A stretch of 64,000 nt of DNA, taken from assembly GCA_011772495.1 (NCBI GenBank), contig WVZL01000044.1, positions 1-64,000 of the forward strand, written 5' to 3'. A program made the position numbers and the translations under genes. Positions 51,488-59,776 of this stretch are shown piece by piece (position 1 is the first letter of the stretch; every line of letters starts with the position of its first letter). Origin of the DNA: Candidatus Aminicenantota bacterium (GTDB lineage: Bacteria > Acidobacteriota > Aminicenantia > Aminicenantales > Aminicenantaceae). A model generated the notes under the pieces. It was not told where the DNA came from. It made no database searches and saw only the letters and a program-made list of their open reading frames with translations.

Positions 51488-53629
51488 TTAGTGCTTTTTT
51501 AAGCCTCCAGCCAGAAAAAGGAAGCAAAACGAGTTAACAAGGAGCAGATACCTAACCAAGAGAGGAAGCCCGACTAAGGGTATGAGGAAGCTCGAGGCGA
51601 TGAGAGCACCCACAAAAGAGCCCATCAAGTCCAATCCATAGCCGAGGCCATAGTTCTTGCGGTCTTTTAGGAAGAGATGATTAGCGACGACAAACAAATC
51701 TCCCCCCAGAAAGCCTAGAGCTATCAGGAATAGAAAGGTGGAGAATTCAGGAGGTCGAATATTCAAAGAGAGGTAGAGGAGGAAAAGGAGGAAAAGGAAG
51801 CCGAATTGGACGAACAGAACCTGGCCCAGGTTAAACCTTTTTCTTTTCTGGCCTAGGAGGGCTCCCAAGTATAATCCAACCATGAAGGATGTCAAAAGGA
51901 GAGCAATCCTTCCGTAGAGGTATCCATACAGAGTTTGAAAAAAGATAATCACAATGATTTCCACAATGATGGTGGTGAATCCCATGACAGCCAAGGGCAA
52001 CAGGAAAAAGCTCGCTTTCTTTCGCCTGATCCAGAGGAGGAAAAGCAAAAAGACGAACAAAATCAGAGGAAAATCCAGGAGCCAGAAGAAAGGAAGTTCA
52101 GAAAGGAAGGAGAGAGCTCTTTTTTCGAGGCCCCTGAATTGAGTGCTCCAGAGCACAGAATTGTAAAAGTATGTGATGGGAATGAGGTCAAGGTTAGTCT
52201 TTTTTTTCCCGGAAATGATTTTTTCTTTCAGGAAATCCACTCTTAGAGGATTGAGACGGGCAAAAAGCAATTCGGGAATAACATATGAATTTTCCAGGTT
52301 CAGTTTTTCTATCTCTAGCGCTAATTTTTCGTGCTCTATGGAGAGCGGGGCAGCCGAGGCCAGGAAAATATTTGTATCTCCGGGAACAACTTCGATGATG
52401 GGAAAGGCTTCCAGCAGAGTAAAATACAGAGAAGAAAGAAAATTTTGAAGCTCAAGGCTGATATAGTTTTCAGCTGATGGCACTCGGAAAGAGAAGATGC
52501 CCTTCTCGGTGAGTTTCTCTTTAACAAGCAGGAAAAATTCTTTAGTATAAAAACGATTAATTTGGGCTGTGGATGGTTCGGGGAGATTAAGGATAATGAA
52601 GTCATACTGCTTGGCTGTGCGGTTTAAATAGCTCCTCCCATCCTCGAAATAAGTATGGACTCGCCGGCTCTCAAGATACTTGACTTCTTGTTTGGGGAGT
52701 AATTCCTGGGATAGATGGATGATTTCAGGGTCCAACTCAACATAGTCAACTTCGACAACGGGATATTTCAAAGCCTGCCTCAAACTTCCGCCAACACCTC
52801 CTCCTATCAACAAGACATTCTTGGCCTGAGGATTTTGGAGAAGTGCGAAATGAATGGATTCCTCGGTAGAAGCTAAATTGGGGTGAGAATAGACTAGCAA
52901 GCTGTTATCGTAAAGGGAGATCTGCTCTTCTGTTTTTATGGCTTGAAGCTTTCCGTAGCGGCTATCCTTGCTCTGGGTGAGATTAAAGGGCTTCCAGTAT
53001 ATTTTCTGGCTGGGCAAGTCGAATAAGGTAAAAGCGAGGAGAATAAGAAGAATAATGGCCAAGCCCCATCTATCTTTTCTATTCCCAAAAGTGAAGAAGG
53101 TCAGAAGAGAGATCAAGGCACCTATGAGTGCTGCCCCTTGCCAGTTGGAGAAAAAGGGAATGAAGAGAAAGTAGATGACCAGGCCGCCTAAAGAGGCACC
53201 TAAAGATTCCAGAAGGTAGACTCGGGACAGGTTTCCTTTCAAGAAGTGAACATTGAAGACGAACAGAATTCCGAAAGGAAGGCTTATGAAGAAGGTCAAG
53301 ATCAGGGAAGAGATAATTATGGGAATAAATCCGCTGATTTCTCCAGGAAGGATTTTCAGGAAGAACCGTGAAAACCTTAAACCAAGCAGAGAAATAGGGA
53401 AGAGCAGCGCAACCAAATAATAGAGCCGGTGAAGCCTTGACTGGGTGAAGTTGAATCTTGAGGCAGAAATGCTTCCTGCACCCCCCCAAAAAAGCCAGGC
53501 AGCAAGAAGAAGGCCGTAAGTAATTTCATTCCCGTAAAAATGAACAGAAAATTCTCTCAGAAGAAATATTTGAAAAGAAAGAGAAAAAAAGCCTAAGATA
53601 AAGGGAGGAAAAAAGTTTATCAACTCCAA
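51488..53629 (-). CDS. Polytopic membrane protein with central spermidine-synthase-like domain
   Basis: A 713-residue fusion. About seven transmembrane helices (1-210) and about six more (505-710) flank a soluble methyltransferase-fold domain (about 225-490) of the spermidine synthase family (NVLLIGGGVGGSLRQALKYP, VDYVELDPE). The catalytic segment, D-S/T-x-D-P in true spermidine synthases, reads ILNLPEPS here, so the putrescine-binding Asp is gone. It is therefore unlikely to make spermidine and may transfer another group to a membrane substrate. It begins with TTG, overlapping the radical SAM gene by ten bases; a shorter start is possible. Confidence 0.85.
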   Translation of the reverse strand: MELINFFPPFILGFFSLSFQIFLLREFSVHFYGNEITYGLLLAAWLFWGGAGSISASRFNFTQSRLHRLYYLVALLFPISLLGLRFSRFFLKILPGEISGFIPIIISSLILTFFISLPFGILFVFNVHFLKGNLSRVYLLESLGASLGGLVIYFLFIPFFSNWQGAALIGALISLLTFFTFGNRKDRWGLAIILLILLAFTLFDLPSQKIYWKPFNLTQSKDSRYGKLQAIKTEEQISLYDNSLLVYSHPNLASTEESIHFALLQNPQAKNVLLIGGGVGGSLRQALKYPVVEVDYVELDPEIIHLSQELLPKQEVKYLESRRVHTYFEDGRSYLNRTAKQYDFIILNLPEPSTAQINRFYTKEFFLLVKEKLTEKGIFSFRVPSAENYISLELQNFLSSLYFTLLEAFPIIEVVPGDTNIFLASAAPLSIEHEKLALEIEKLNLENSYVIPELLFARLNPLRVDFLKEKIISGKKKTNLDLIPITYFYNSVLWSTQFRGLEKRALSFLSELPFFWLLDFPLILFVFLLFLLWIRRKKASFFLLPLAVMGFTTIIVEIIVIIFFQTLYGYLYGRIALLLTSFMVGLYLGALLGQKRKRFNLGQVLFVQFGFLFLLFLLYLSLNIRPPEFSTFLFLIALGFLGGDLFVVANHLFLKDRKNYGLGYGLDLMGSFVGALIASSFLIPLVGLPLLVRYLLLVNSFCFLFLAGGLKKH

Positions 53630-54741
53630 ATTCCGGGGATAGGATGATTACAAAATCTACACTTTCCTCCGTCAAGCTCGACATTCTGGATATGGTAGCC
53701 GACTCTCTTGATAACAACTCTTTTGCATTTTGGACAAAAAGTGCTTTCTGCCTTATGTCCTGGGACATTGCCGATATAGACGTAATGAAGCCCTTCTTCT
53801 AAAGCCACTCTATGGGCTCTCTCCAGGGTGGAAACAGGCGTTGGAGGCAGATTTTTCACCAGATACATGGGATGGAATCGCGAGAAGTGCACCGGGACTT
53901 CAGGACCAATCTCTTCTAGGAGCCATCGGCACGTCCTGCGGATTTCCTTGACACTATCATTCAGGCTGGGGATCACGAGGTAGACGATTTCTAGCCAAAT
54001 TCCGCTTTTGGCAACTATTTTTATAGCTTCCAGCACAGGTTGGAGCTCACCTCTGACATAGTCGGCGTAAAATTGTTCGGAAAAAGCCTTTAGATCGATC
54101 TTTATAGCGTCCACGACTTCAGTTAAATCTCGGAGGGGCTCCGGATTGATATGGCCACCGGTGACAACCGTATTTCTCACTTGTTTTTTGCGAGCTTCCT
54201 CAGAGGTGTCGTACATATACTCAAAAAAAACCGCGGGTTCTGTATAGGTATAGGCAATCGAAGGACAGGTGTATCTTCGGGCATACTCTACAACCATTTT
54301 AGGGGGAAAATCTCTATGTTCAACCTGTTCTGGCCTGACCTGAGAAATCTCCCAGTTCTGGCAGAATTTGCAGTTCACGTTACAGCCAGCTGTGGCAATG
54401 GAGAGAGCATTGGTCTTGGGAAGAAAATGGAAGAAGGGTTTCTTTTCTATGGGGTCGACGTTGATGGCGCAGACCTTCCCGTAGACTAAAGTGTAGTACT
54501 TCCCGCCTATGTTTTCTCTCACGCCGCAATATCCTCTCTCCTTGTCGCCGAGTTTACAGAAGCGAGGACAGAGAAGGCATTCTATTTCTCTCTCAGGAAG
54601 CTCCTTATAATAACGGGCTTCAACTTGAGACAGGTTTGCTTTCCCACCGAAAGCATAGAGATCCATCAGCATAGAGGTCATGCCTGAGCATGACAGAAGA
54701 GTGACTCCGCCTGTCGTCTTAAAAAATTGCCTTCTGTTCAT
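53620..54741 (-). CDS. amrS: AmmeMemoRadiSam-type radical SAM protein with Tat-like signal
   Basis: A 373-residue radical SAM protein of the AmrS group. The core motif is AGCNVNCKFCQ (Cys120-x3-Cys124-x2-Cys127), preceded by ECLLCPRFC and followed by TYTEPAVFFEY. Four Cys near the C-terminus (CPKC, CRFC) make a rubredoxin-like site. The N-terminus is RRQFFKTTGGVTLLSCSG, a twin-arginine signal that may end in a lipobox Cys, so the enzyme may be exported folded with its cluster. The usual partners Memo and AMMECR1 are not in the window. Substrate unknown. Confidence 0.88.
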   Translation of the reverse strand: MNRRQFFKTTGGVTLLSCSGMTSMLMDLYAFGGKANLSQVEARYYKELPEREIECLLCPRFCKLGDKERGYCGVRENIGGKYYTLVYGKVCAINVDPIEKKPFFHFLPKTNALSIATAGCNVNCKFCQNWEISQVRPEQVEHRDFPPKMVVEYARRYTCPSIAYTYTEPAVFFEYMYDTSEEARKKQVRNTVVTGGHINPEPLRDLTEVVDAIKIDLKAFSEQFYADYVRGELQPVLEAIKIVAKSGIWLEIVYLVIPSLNDSVKEIRRTCRWLLEEIGPEVPVHFSRFHPMYLVKNLPPTPVSTLERAHRVALEEGLHYVYIGNVPGHKAESTFCPKCKRVVIKRVGYHIQNVELDGGKCRFCNHPIPGIWS

Positions 54742-54761
54742 TCAACCATACCCTTCCTGTA

Positions 54762-55655
54762 TTATACCTCTTCTTCTATTGTTTGTATCTCTCTTACTTC
54801 CGCTGTTCCCAGCCCCATTTTGGCGGCTGTGAAGAGATATTCGGGTTCTCTGTCTTCTTCCCTCAAGGAGGGAAGACCTTTCTTTGCTCTCAGCTTTTCG
54901 ATAATCTGCCAGCCAGCAACGTCAGCCGCTACAGGATCAAAGCTAAAAAGCAGGGCGTTGTAATGCTCTGCCCACCGGCTGTGAAAGGAGGGGCCTCGGT
55001 GGTACTGGACAACCATGCAGTCCAGGATGGAGAGTTTGTGCTTATTCTTGATAGGTTGTGTGTCAAACAGCTCGGCCACGAAGGGATTGCAATTGAAATC
55101 GTGGTATTTATTGGGATTGTGTATGGCTCCAAAATAATTCTTCATTCCGGCTGTTACCCCTGCGAGCCCATGGTCTTTCAGGATGGCAAAGCTTATGGAA
55201 GCAGTTATGTGCTGAGCTTGAATGGAAGATAATCGACTGCCAATATTAAGATGGGAAACTAGAGTTGGATCATATCCCACACCCTCGGTATCGGTGCCAA
55301 AGACTTGGATCCCTTGACGCAGATTAAGACTGTATCCTGACGCTCTCAATTCTCGATTTGTTCTATCCCAGATTATGATATTTTTTTTCAGGGATCCTTT
55401 TCCTGCCAGAAGTTTGGCAAGCCCGAGGGTAACATCGGGCACAGAAGTCAATTCTCTTCCAGCGATAGTGTTGATTTTTAAGCCGAGTCTGTCCCGGTCA
55501 TGAAAAAATGAGCGAAATCCTTCCCTGAGGTCAGGTTGTCCAGTTAAAGCTCGAAATCCTCGCTCGTACATCTGGAGCAATTTCTTTTGATCGACTTCTC
55601 TTCTTGGAGAAAGGACTCCTCTTCCTCTTACGATGATGACTCTTGAAGCCTTCAT
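54762..55655 (-). CDS. DUF362-family protein
   Basis: A 297-residue protein of the DUF362 family (GLAKLLAGKGSLKKNIIIWDR, FAILKDHGLAGVTAGMKNYFGAI, FSFDPVAADVAGW). No signal peptide, no ferredoxin motif (some family members carry one). Function is unknown. It is the first gene of a three-gene run with amrS (20-base gap) and the membrane/spermidine-synthase-like gene, divergent from a DUF6599 gene. Confidence 0.87.
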   Translation of the reverse strand: MKASRVIIVRGRGVLSPRREVDQKKLLQMYERGFRALTGQPDLREGFRSFFHDRDRLGLKINTIAGRELTSVPDVTLGLAKLLAGKGSLKKNIIIWDRTNRELRASGYSLNLRQGIQVFGTDTEGVGYDPTLVSHLNIGSRLSSIQAQHITASISFAILKDHGLAGVTAGMKNYFGAIHNPNKYHDFNCNPFVAELFDTQPIKNKHKLSILDCMVVQYHRGPSFHSRWAEHYNALLFSFDPVAADVAGWQIIEKLRAKKGLPSLREEDREPEYLFTAAKMGLGTAEVREIQTIEEEV

Positions 55656-55863
55656 ATCATTAAAAATAACTCTTCTTTTAGAATGATGTCAAATCTTCAC
55701 GGGGACAACTTAAGGATTGGGTCAAGTTCGTAACAGCAAGATTGACTCCCGCTAGATTTGACATGTTTTCTAGAAAAAGCTTTGAAAAAAGAAGCAAAGC
55801 TTGTCAAAAGAGGAATTTGAGATTATAGTGAATAACGGTCCTAGGAAACAAGGAGAATAGATC

Positions 55864-56781
55864 ATGAGATTTTATAGAATGTCCAAGATTGTCTTTCTTC
55901 AGCTTATTTTCTTCTCACTTCTAACAGCAAAAATAGACAGGTTAGAAGCCAAAGCAGCCTCATCTCTGCCTTCGCTTTTGCCCGAGGTCATGAAATGGGA
56001 GCTTTTAGAAGCGCCAGAGATGTATCTACCTGAAAATCTTTTCGAATACATTAATGGAGCTGCTGAGATATACATAGTCTATGAATTCAAGGAATTGATC
56101 GTGGGTCAATTTAAAAAGCAAGATGCTGCTCCTTCCCTGACCGTGGAGATTTACGACATGGGCCGAGTGAAAAATGCCTTTGGAATCTACAGTGCTGAAC
56201 GATTCCCGGATAGTCATTTTCTCTCGATAGGAAACGGAGGGTATGTAGAAGAGGGCGCTTTGAATTTCATTGTTGACAGATACTACATTAAGCTTCTTTG
56301 TTTTGATTGTGAGGATGATTCTGAAAAAATTCTAAAGAAATTTGCACAAGAGATCCTGAAGAAAGTCAACGACCCAAAAGGACTGCCAAGCCTTTTATCG
56401 GCTTTTCCTCAAGAAGGACTCCTAAAATACAGCAAAAAATTTGTCCTGCGCAATTTTCTGGGCTACAGCTTTCTCCACGATGGCTACGTAGCAAGCTTTA
56501 AAGTGGGAGAGCTGGAATTTGAGTGTTTCATTATTGAGGGAGAAGATGTTGCAGATGCCCAGAGAATGTTAAACCAGTATTTGGAAAAGAAAAAAGAAAC
56601 CGAAGTTTATGAAATTCCAAGCGGATACCGCCTTAAAGACCGCTATTACCACCATATCTATCTGGCCAGAGTTGAGAATCTTCTTTGTGGAGTGATGAAG
56701 ATTAAGGATGGGTATGAGGAAATAGGGGAGAAGTACTTGAAAAGCTTAGAAAATTCGTTAAAGAAGACTTCTAAAAAATAA
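55864..56781 (+). CDS. Exported DUF6599-like protein of unknown function
   Basis: A 305-residue protein with an N-terminal signal (IVFLQLIFFSLLTA) and no other membrane segment. Landmarks are LPENLFEYINGAAEIYIVYEF, VEIYDMGRVKNAFGIYSAER and a duplicated half with similar layout. It matches the family that I know as DUF6599, which often sits near DUF362 and AmrS genes. It starts after a good AAGGAG site and is divergent from the DUF362 gene. No catalytic motif recognised. Confidence 0.8.
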   Translation: MRFYRMSKIVFLQLIFFSLLTAKIDRLEAKAASSLPSLLPEVMKWELLEAPEMYLPENLFEYINGAAEIYIVYEFKELIVGQFKKQDAAPSLTVEIYDMGRVKNAFGIYSAERFPDSHFLSIGNGGYVEEGALNFIVDRYYIKLLCFDCEDDSEKILKKFAQEILKKVNDPKGLPSLLSAFPQEGLLKYSKKFVLRNFLGYSFLHDGYVASFKVGELEFECFIIEGEDVADAQRMLNQYLEKKKETEVYEIPSGYRLKDRYYHHIYLARVENLLCGVMKIKDGYEEIGEKYLKSLENSLKKTSKK

Positions 56782-56785
56782 TACA

Positions 56786-56870
56786 GGGGATGGTTCTATT
56801 TTTTCCTTTACAGAATCTAAAATCTTTATTTCTATTTTGAAAAAATAGAACTGTCCCCTTTTTTTTTGCT
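56786..56870. repeat. REP-like palindromic repeat, copy 2, possible terminator
   Basis: The left arm GGGGATGGTTCTATTTTTTC (56786-56805) and the right arm at 56839-56858 are complementary over 20 bases with two mismatches. A run of T (56859-56867) follows the CCCC of the right arm. The element lies four bases after the DUF6599 gene stop, so it could end that transcript. Its core is the same as copy 1. Confidence 0.78.
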
Positions 56871-56937
56871 TTTGTTAATAAAGGCTTTTGATTTGAAGAT
56901 AAGTCATTTATAATATAAGCAGTTAGATATTGGTTCA

Positions 56938-57963
56938 ATGCAAGGGAACAAAATAATCACGGCTTTCTTAGGGCTCATTGTTGTTTTTATTACAGGGGTT
57001 GTTATATGGTTGGCCAAGCCCATCCTTTTACCCTTTTTTTTGGCTATTTTTCTCTCATTTATCCTTTATCCTGTTCTTGATTTTTCTTCAAAACGGCTAA
57101 AAATCCCCAAAGTCATTTCCATTTTTCTAATTCTCATCATCACTTTCTTTGTCATTTATCTCCTCGGCGTTCTTTTCTACTCCAGCGGGAAAGCATTTGC
57201 CTCTGAGTTTCCGAACTATGGTCAAAAAATCAATTCGATTTTAGATTCTCTCCAGGAAAGATTGAAGTTGGCTCCTTTCAAATGGGACCCTTTGGCCTGG
57301 GTTGAACAGTTAGATATCAATAAAATAGGTTCCTTCCTGTTTGCTTCTCTGGGCACTTTTTTCTCGTTTATTTCGAATCTTTTTTTAATCCTGATTTTTC
57401 TTATTTTTATCCTGATCGGACGAGGCAATACTAAACCTAAGATTCAAATTTCTTTCAGTAAAAGAAGAGCTTCGAAAATTATCAATGTCATTCAGAACAT
57501 TGACACTCAAATTCAAAAATACCTGGCCATTAAAACCGTAGTGAGTCTTATTACCGGTGTTTTAGTAACCATTGTCCTTCTTCTATTCGGATTAGATTTT
57601 GCCATCGTCTTCGGATTTCTGACGTTTCTTCTGAACTATATCCCGACAGTTGGTTCGATCATCGCTACCGCATTTCCTGTGGTTATCGCCTTATTTCAGT
57701 TCGAGAGCTTGTGGCCAGCTTTGTGGATTCTGTTAATTCTAACTGTCATTCAACAGACCATAGGGGGCTTCATCGAGCCAAAGGTGATGGGGGAGGGATT
57801 AGGATTGAGTCCTCTGGTAGTTCTCTTTTTTCTGTTTTTTTGGGGCTGGCTATGGGGAATTTTGGGTATGATCTTAGCAGTCCCCATCGCGGCTATAGTA
57901 AAGATTGTCTGCAGCAACATCCCTTCCTTAAAGTTTGTAGGGGAACTCATGAGCAAAGCCTGA
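56938..57963 (+). CDS. AI-2E/PerM-family membrane transporter
   Basis: A 341-residue protein with the AI-2E family layout: three N-terminal helices, a soluble segment (about 75-130), then a C-terminal block of helices with FGFLTFLLNYIPTVGSIIA, IEPKVMGEGLGLSPLVVL and WGILGMILAVPIAA. Family members export small molecules such as autoinducer-2 or ions; the substrate is not shown. The ATG at 56938 has no obvious Shine-Dalgarno. It is convergent with the next gene. Confidence 0.92.
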   Translation: MQGNKIITAFLGLIVVFITGVVIWLAKPILLPFFLAIFLSFILYPVLDFSSKRLKIPKVISIFLILIITFFVIYLLGVLFYSSGKAFASEFPNYGQKINSILDSLQERLKLAPFKWDPLAWVEQLDINKIGSFLFASLGTFFSFISNLFLILIFLIFILIGRGNTKPKIQISFSKRRASKIINVIQNIDTQIQKYLAIKTVVSLITGVLVTIVLLLFGLDFAIVFGFLTFLLNYIPTVGSIIATAFPVVIALFQFESLWPALWILLILTVIQQTIGGFIEPKVMGEGLGLSPLVVLFFLFFWGWLWGILGMILAVPIAAIVKIVCSNIPSLKFVGELMSKA

Positions 57964-57978
57964 CCTTTCAGGGCCTGC

Positions 57979-58629
57979 CTAGGGTGGGGTGATCACTTTC
58001 TTTTTGAGGGACAGATCTTTGATTTTATCGAAACGCACCAGAAGCTCGTGCAGGTAGTTTCTTCCCTCAAAATTTCCCTGGGCGAAATGTTTTGCTGAAA
58101 GGATGATTCGCTCTAAGCATTTAACCTTTTCTTCTTTGGTATAAGATTGTATTTCTCCGGGAAGGATGATGTCTTTTTCATACCGACATTTTTCCATACT
58201 CTGATGGATAGCTTCTCCTATCTCATTCTTGGGCTTGATTTCCTCGCCTGGAAGGTGAATAAGTTTCTCTGCCTTTTCAAATTTTTCCTTAGCATACTCC
58301 AAGGCTAAGATCGCCTCTTTATCGGTGAAGGACTCTATCTTTTCTCCGTATACTTTTAAAGGAGCCTCAGCATGGAAGGCCAACCAGACCATTCTTTCAT
58401 CTTTTAGAATATCCTCTTCGGCTGCCCGATTCCTCGGTTCAACCGTCTCTTTTTTCTCTAAGATTCTTTTCTCCTGGTAAGGCCTATGCTTCACCAGAAA
58501 TGTACAGGTAGAGGGGCAGTGGATCTCTTTTTCACGGAGCATTCCACAGCATAGGCTGCAGAGATCATCTCCCAAGGCAGGGCAGTGGCGCTTTCCTTTC
58601 CTCTGTTTGCATTTCGCGCACTTTGACAT
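57979..58629 (-). CDS. Unknown protein with Cys-rich N-terminus
   Basis: A 216-residue cytoplasmic protein that I do not recognise. The first 42 residues contain eight Cys (4, 7, 16, 24, 27, 28, 38, 42) and likely bind zinc or an iron-sulfur cluster. A charged linker (about 50-75) and an all-helical region follow. It is the last gene of the pyr/rnc run, 45 bases after the MTH938 gene. No function is assigned. Confidence 0.75.
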   Translation of the reverse strand: MSKCAKCKQRKGKRHCPALGDDLCSLCCGMLREKEIHCPSTCTFLVKHRPYQEKRILEKKETVEPRNRAAEEDILKDERMVWLAFHAEAPLKVYGEKIESFTDKEAILALEYAKEKFEKAEKLIHLPGEEIKPKNEIGEAIHQSMEKCRYEKDIILPGEIQSYTKEEKVKCLERIILSAKHFAQGNFEGRNYLHELLVRFDKIKDLSLKKKVITPP

Positions 58630-58674
58630 TCGGAACTAATATATTAGTATGACTCGAGGAGAGAATGCAATCTC

Positions 58675-59013
58675 TTAGCAAGTCAAGTGGAAAGCGCCTA
58701 CTGTTTTTTTGACCGGAGCAAGGGTGTTGAAGCTTTGGGTGGCTTTTTCGGTTTTTTCGATGACAAGGGTGATGCCTTTTTCTTGAGCATAGGTTCTGAC
58801 TTCTTCTTCCACTTTCATCAGACCTGTGAATCCGGTGCCGACAACTAGGGCTTCGGGCTCTTCTTTTATAACACTCTCTAGGTCTTGAAGACAGAGTTTG
58901 TGTCCTGTGACCCGCCACCAAGAGCTTTGAATTTTATTCGGGAAAACGATAAGATCAGAAGTGTATGCCTGGCCATCTATGACTATTTTTCCAAAACTAT
59001 ATGATTCAATCAT
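58675..59013 (-). CDS. MTH938/NDUFAF3-like domain protein
   Basis: A 112-residue protein of the MTH938/DUF498 family. It shows the YTSDLIVFP start and the VVGTGFTGLMKV core. Relatives include the mitochondrial complex I assembly factor NDUFAF3; the bacterial role is unknown. It overlaps rnc by four bases (ATGA). Confidence 0.87.
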   Translation of the reverse strand: MIESYSFGKIVIDGQAYTSDLIVFPNKIQSSWWRVTGHKLCLQDLESVIKEEPEALVVGTGFTGLMKVEEEVRTYAQEKGITLVIEKTEKATQSFNTLAPVKKTVGAFHLTC

Positions 59014-59759
59014 CTTTTCTTCCTTTTAAGGAGGAAGGTATCTGAAGACATGGCTTTGATCCTTTTTCCGAGAAGGGTTTTGAGAGCTTTTTGAGCGGCT
59101 CTTTGCTCGGCGTTCTTTTTAGAATAACCTTTTGCTTTGGCCAAGGATTTTTTCTCGGATATGACTTCTACCACAAAGCTTTTTCTATGGTCAGGGCCTT
59201 TCTCAGTAACAATTTTGTAAACAGGGGTAGGAAGGTTTTCTTTCTGTAGGAATTCTTGGAGGGCAGATTTGTAATTGTCGACTTGGAATTTTTTAACCTT
59301 GATTTCTTTAAAATAGGGCTTTAAGAACTTCAATAGGAATTTTCTTGCTTCTTCCAGGCCACCATCCAGATAGATGGCGGCCACTACTGCTTCAAAGGCT
59401 CCTGCTAAAATTGTTCTTTTTTTTCTTCCTCCACTCTTTTCTTCACCCTTTCCTAGCAATATGTTTTTATCAAGCTTAATTTTCTTGGCAAAATGAGTGA
59501 GAGCGGAAGTGCTGGCGGCAGCAGATTTGAGCTTAGAGAGTTCTCCTTCGGTCAGTTTAGGGTAAGAACTGTAAATATGACCAGCGATGATAAGGCCAAG
59601 AACAGAATCGCCGAGAAATTCTAGAACTTCGTTATCGATAACCTCACTAGGTTGACTTTCATACGCATAGGAGCTGTGGGTGATGGCTTGAACCAGGAGG
59701 TCTTTTTGTTTGAATTTATATTTAATCTTTTTTTCGAGTTGACTTACGTTTGATGACAT
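59010..59759 (-). CDS. rnc: Ribonuclease III
   Basis: A 249-residue double-strand-specific RNase for rRNA and mRNA processing. It has the catalytic signature EVLEFLGDSVLGL, the second acidic site (AGAFEAVVAAIYLDGG) and a C-terminal dsRNA-binding domain (YKSALQEFLQ, GYSKKNAEQRAAQKAL). It lies 17 bases after pyrC, which makes it part of the pyrimidine gene run. Confidence 0.96.
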   Translation of the reverse strand: MSSNVSQLEKKIKYKFKQKDLLVQAITHSSYAYESQPSEVIDNEVLEFLGDSVLGLIIAGHIYSSYPKLTEGELSKLKSAAASTSALTHFAKKIKLDKNILLGKGEEKSGGRKKRTILAGAFEAVVAAIYLDGGLEEARKFLLKFLKPYFKEIKVKKFQVDNYKSALQEFLQKENLPTPVYKIVTEKGPDHRKSFVVEVISEKKSLAKAKGYSKKNAEQRAAQKALKTLLGKRIKAMSSDTFLLKRKKR

Positions 59760-59776
59760 GGAAAATGCTTTAATTG

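Noticed and set aside
53620-53768. Small separate minus-strand gene spanning the amrS end
   Set aside because: The frame overlaps conserved amrS C-terminal Cys codons and has no ribosome site or family features.
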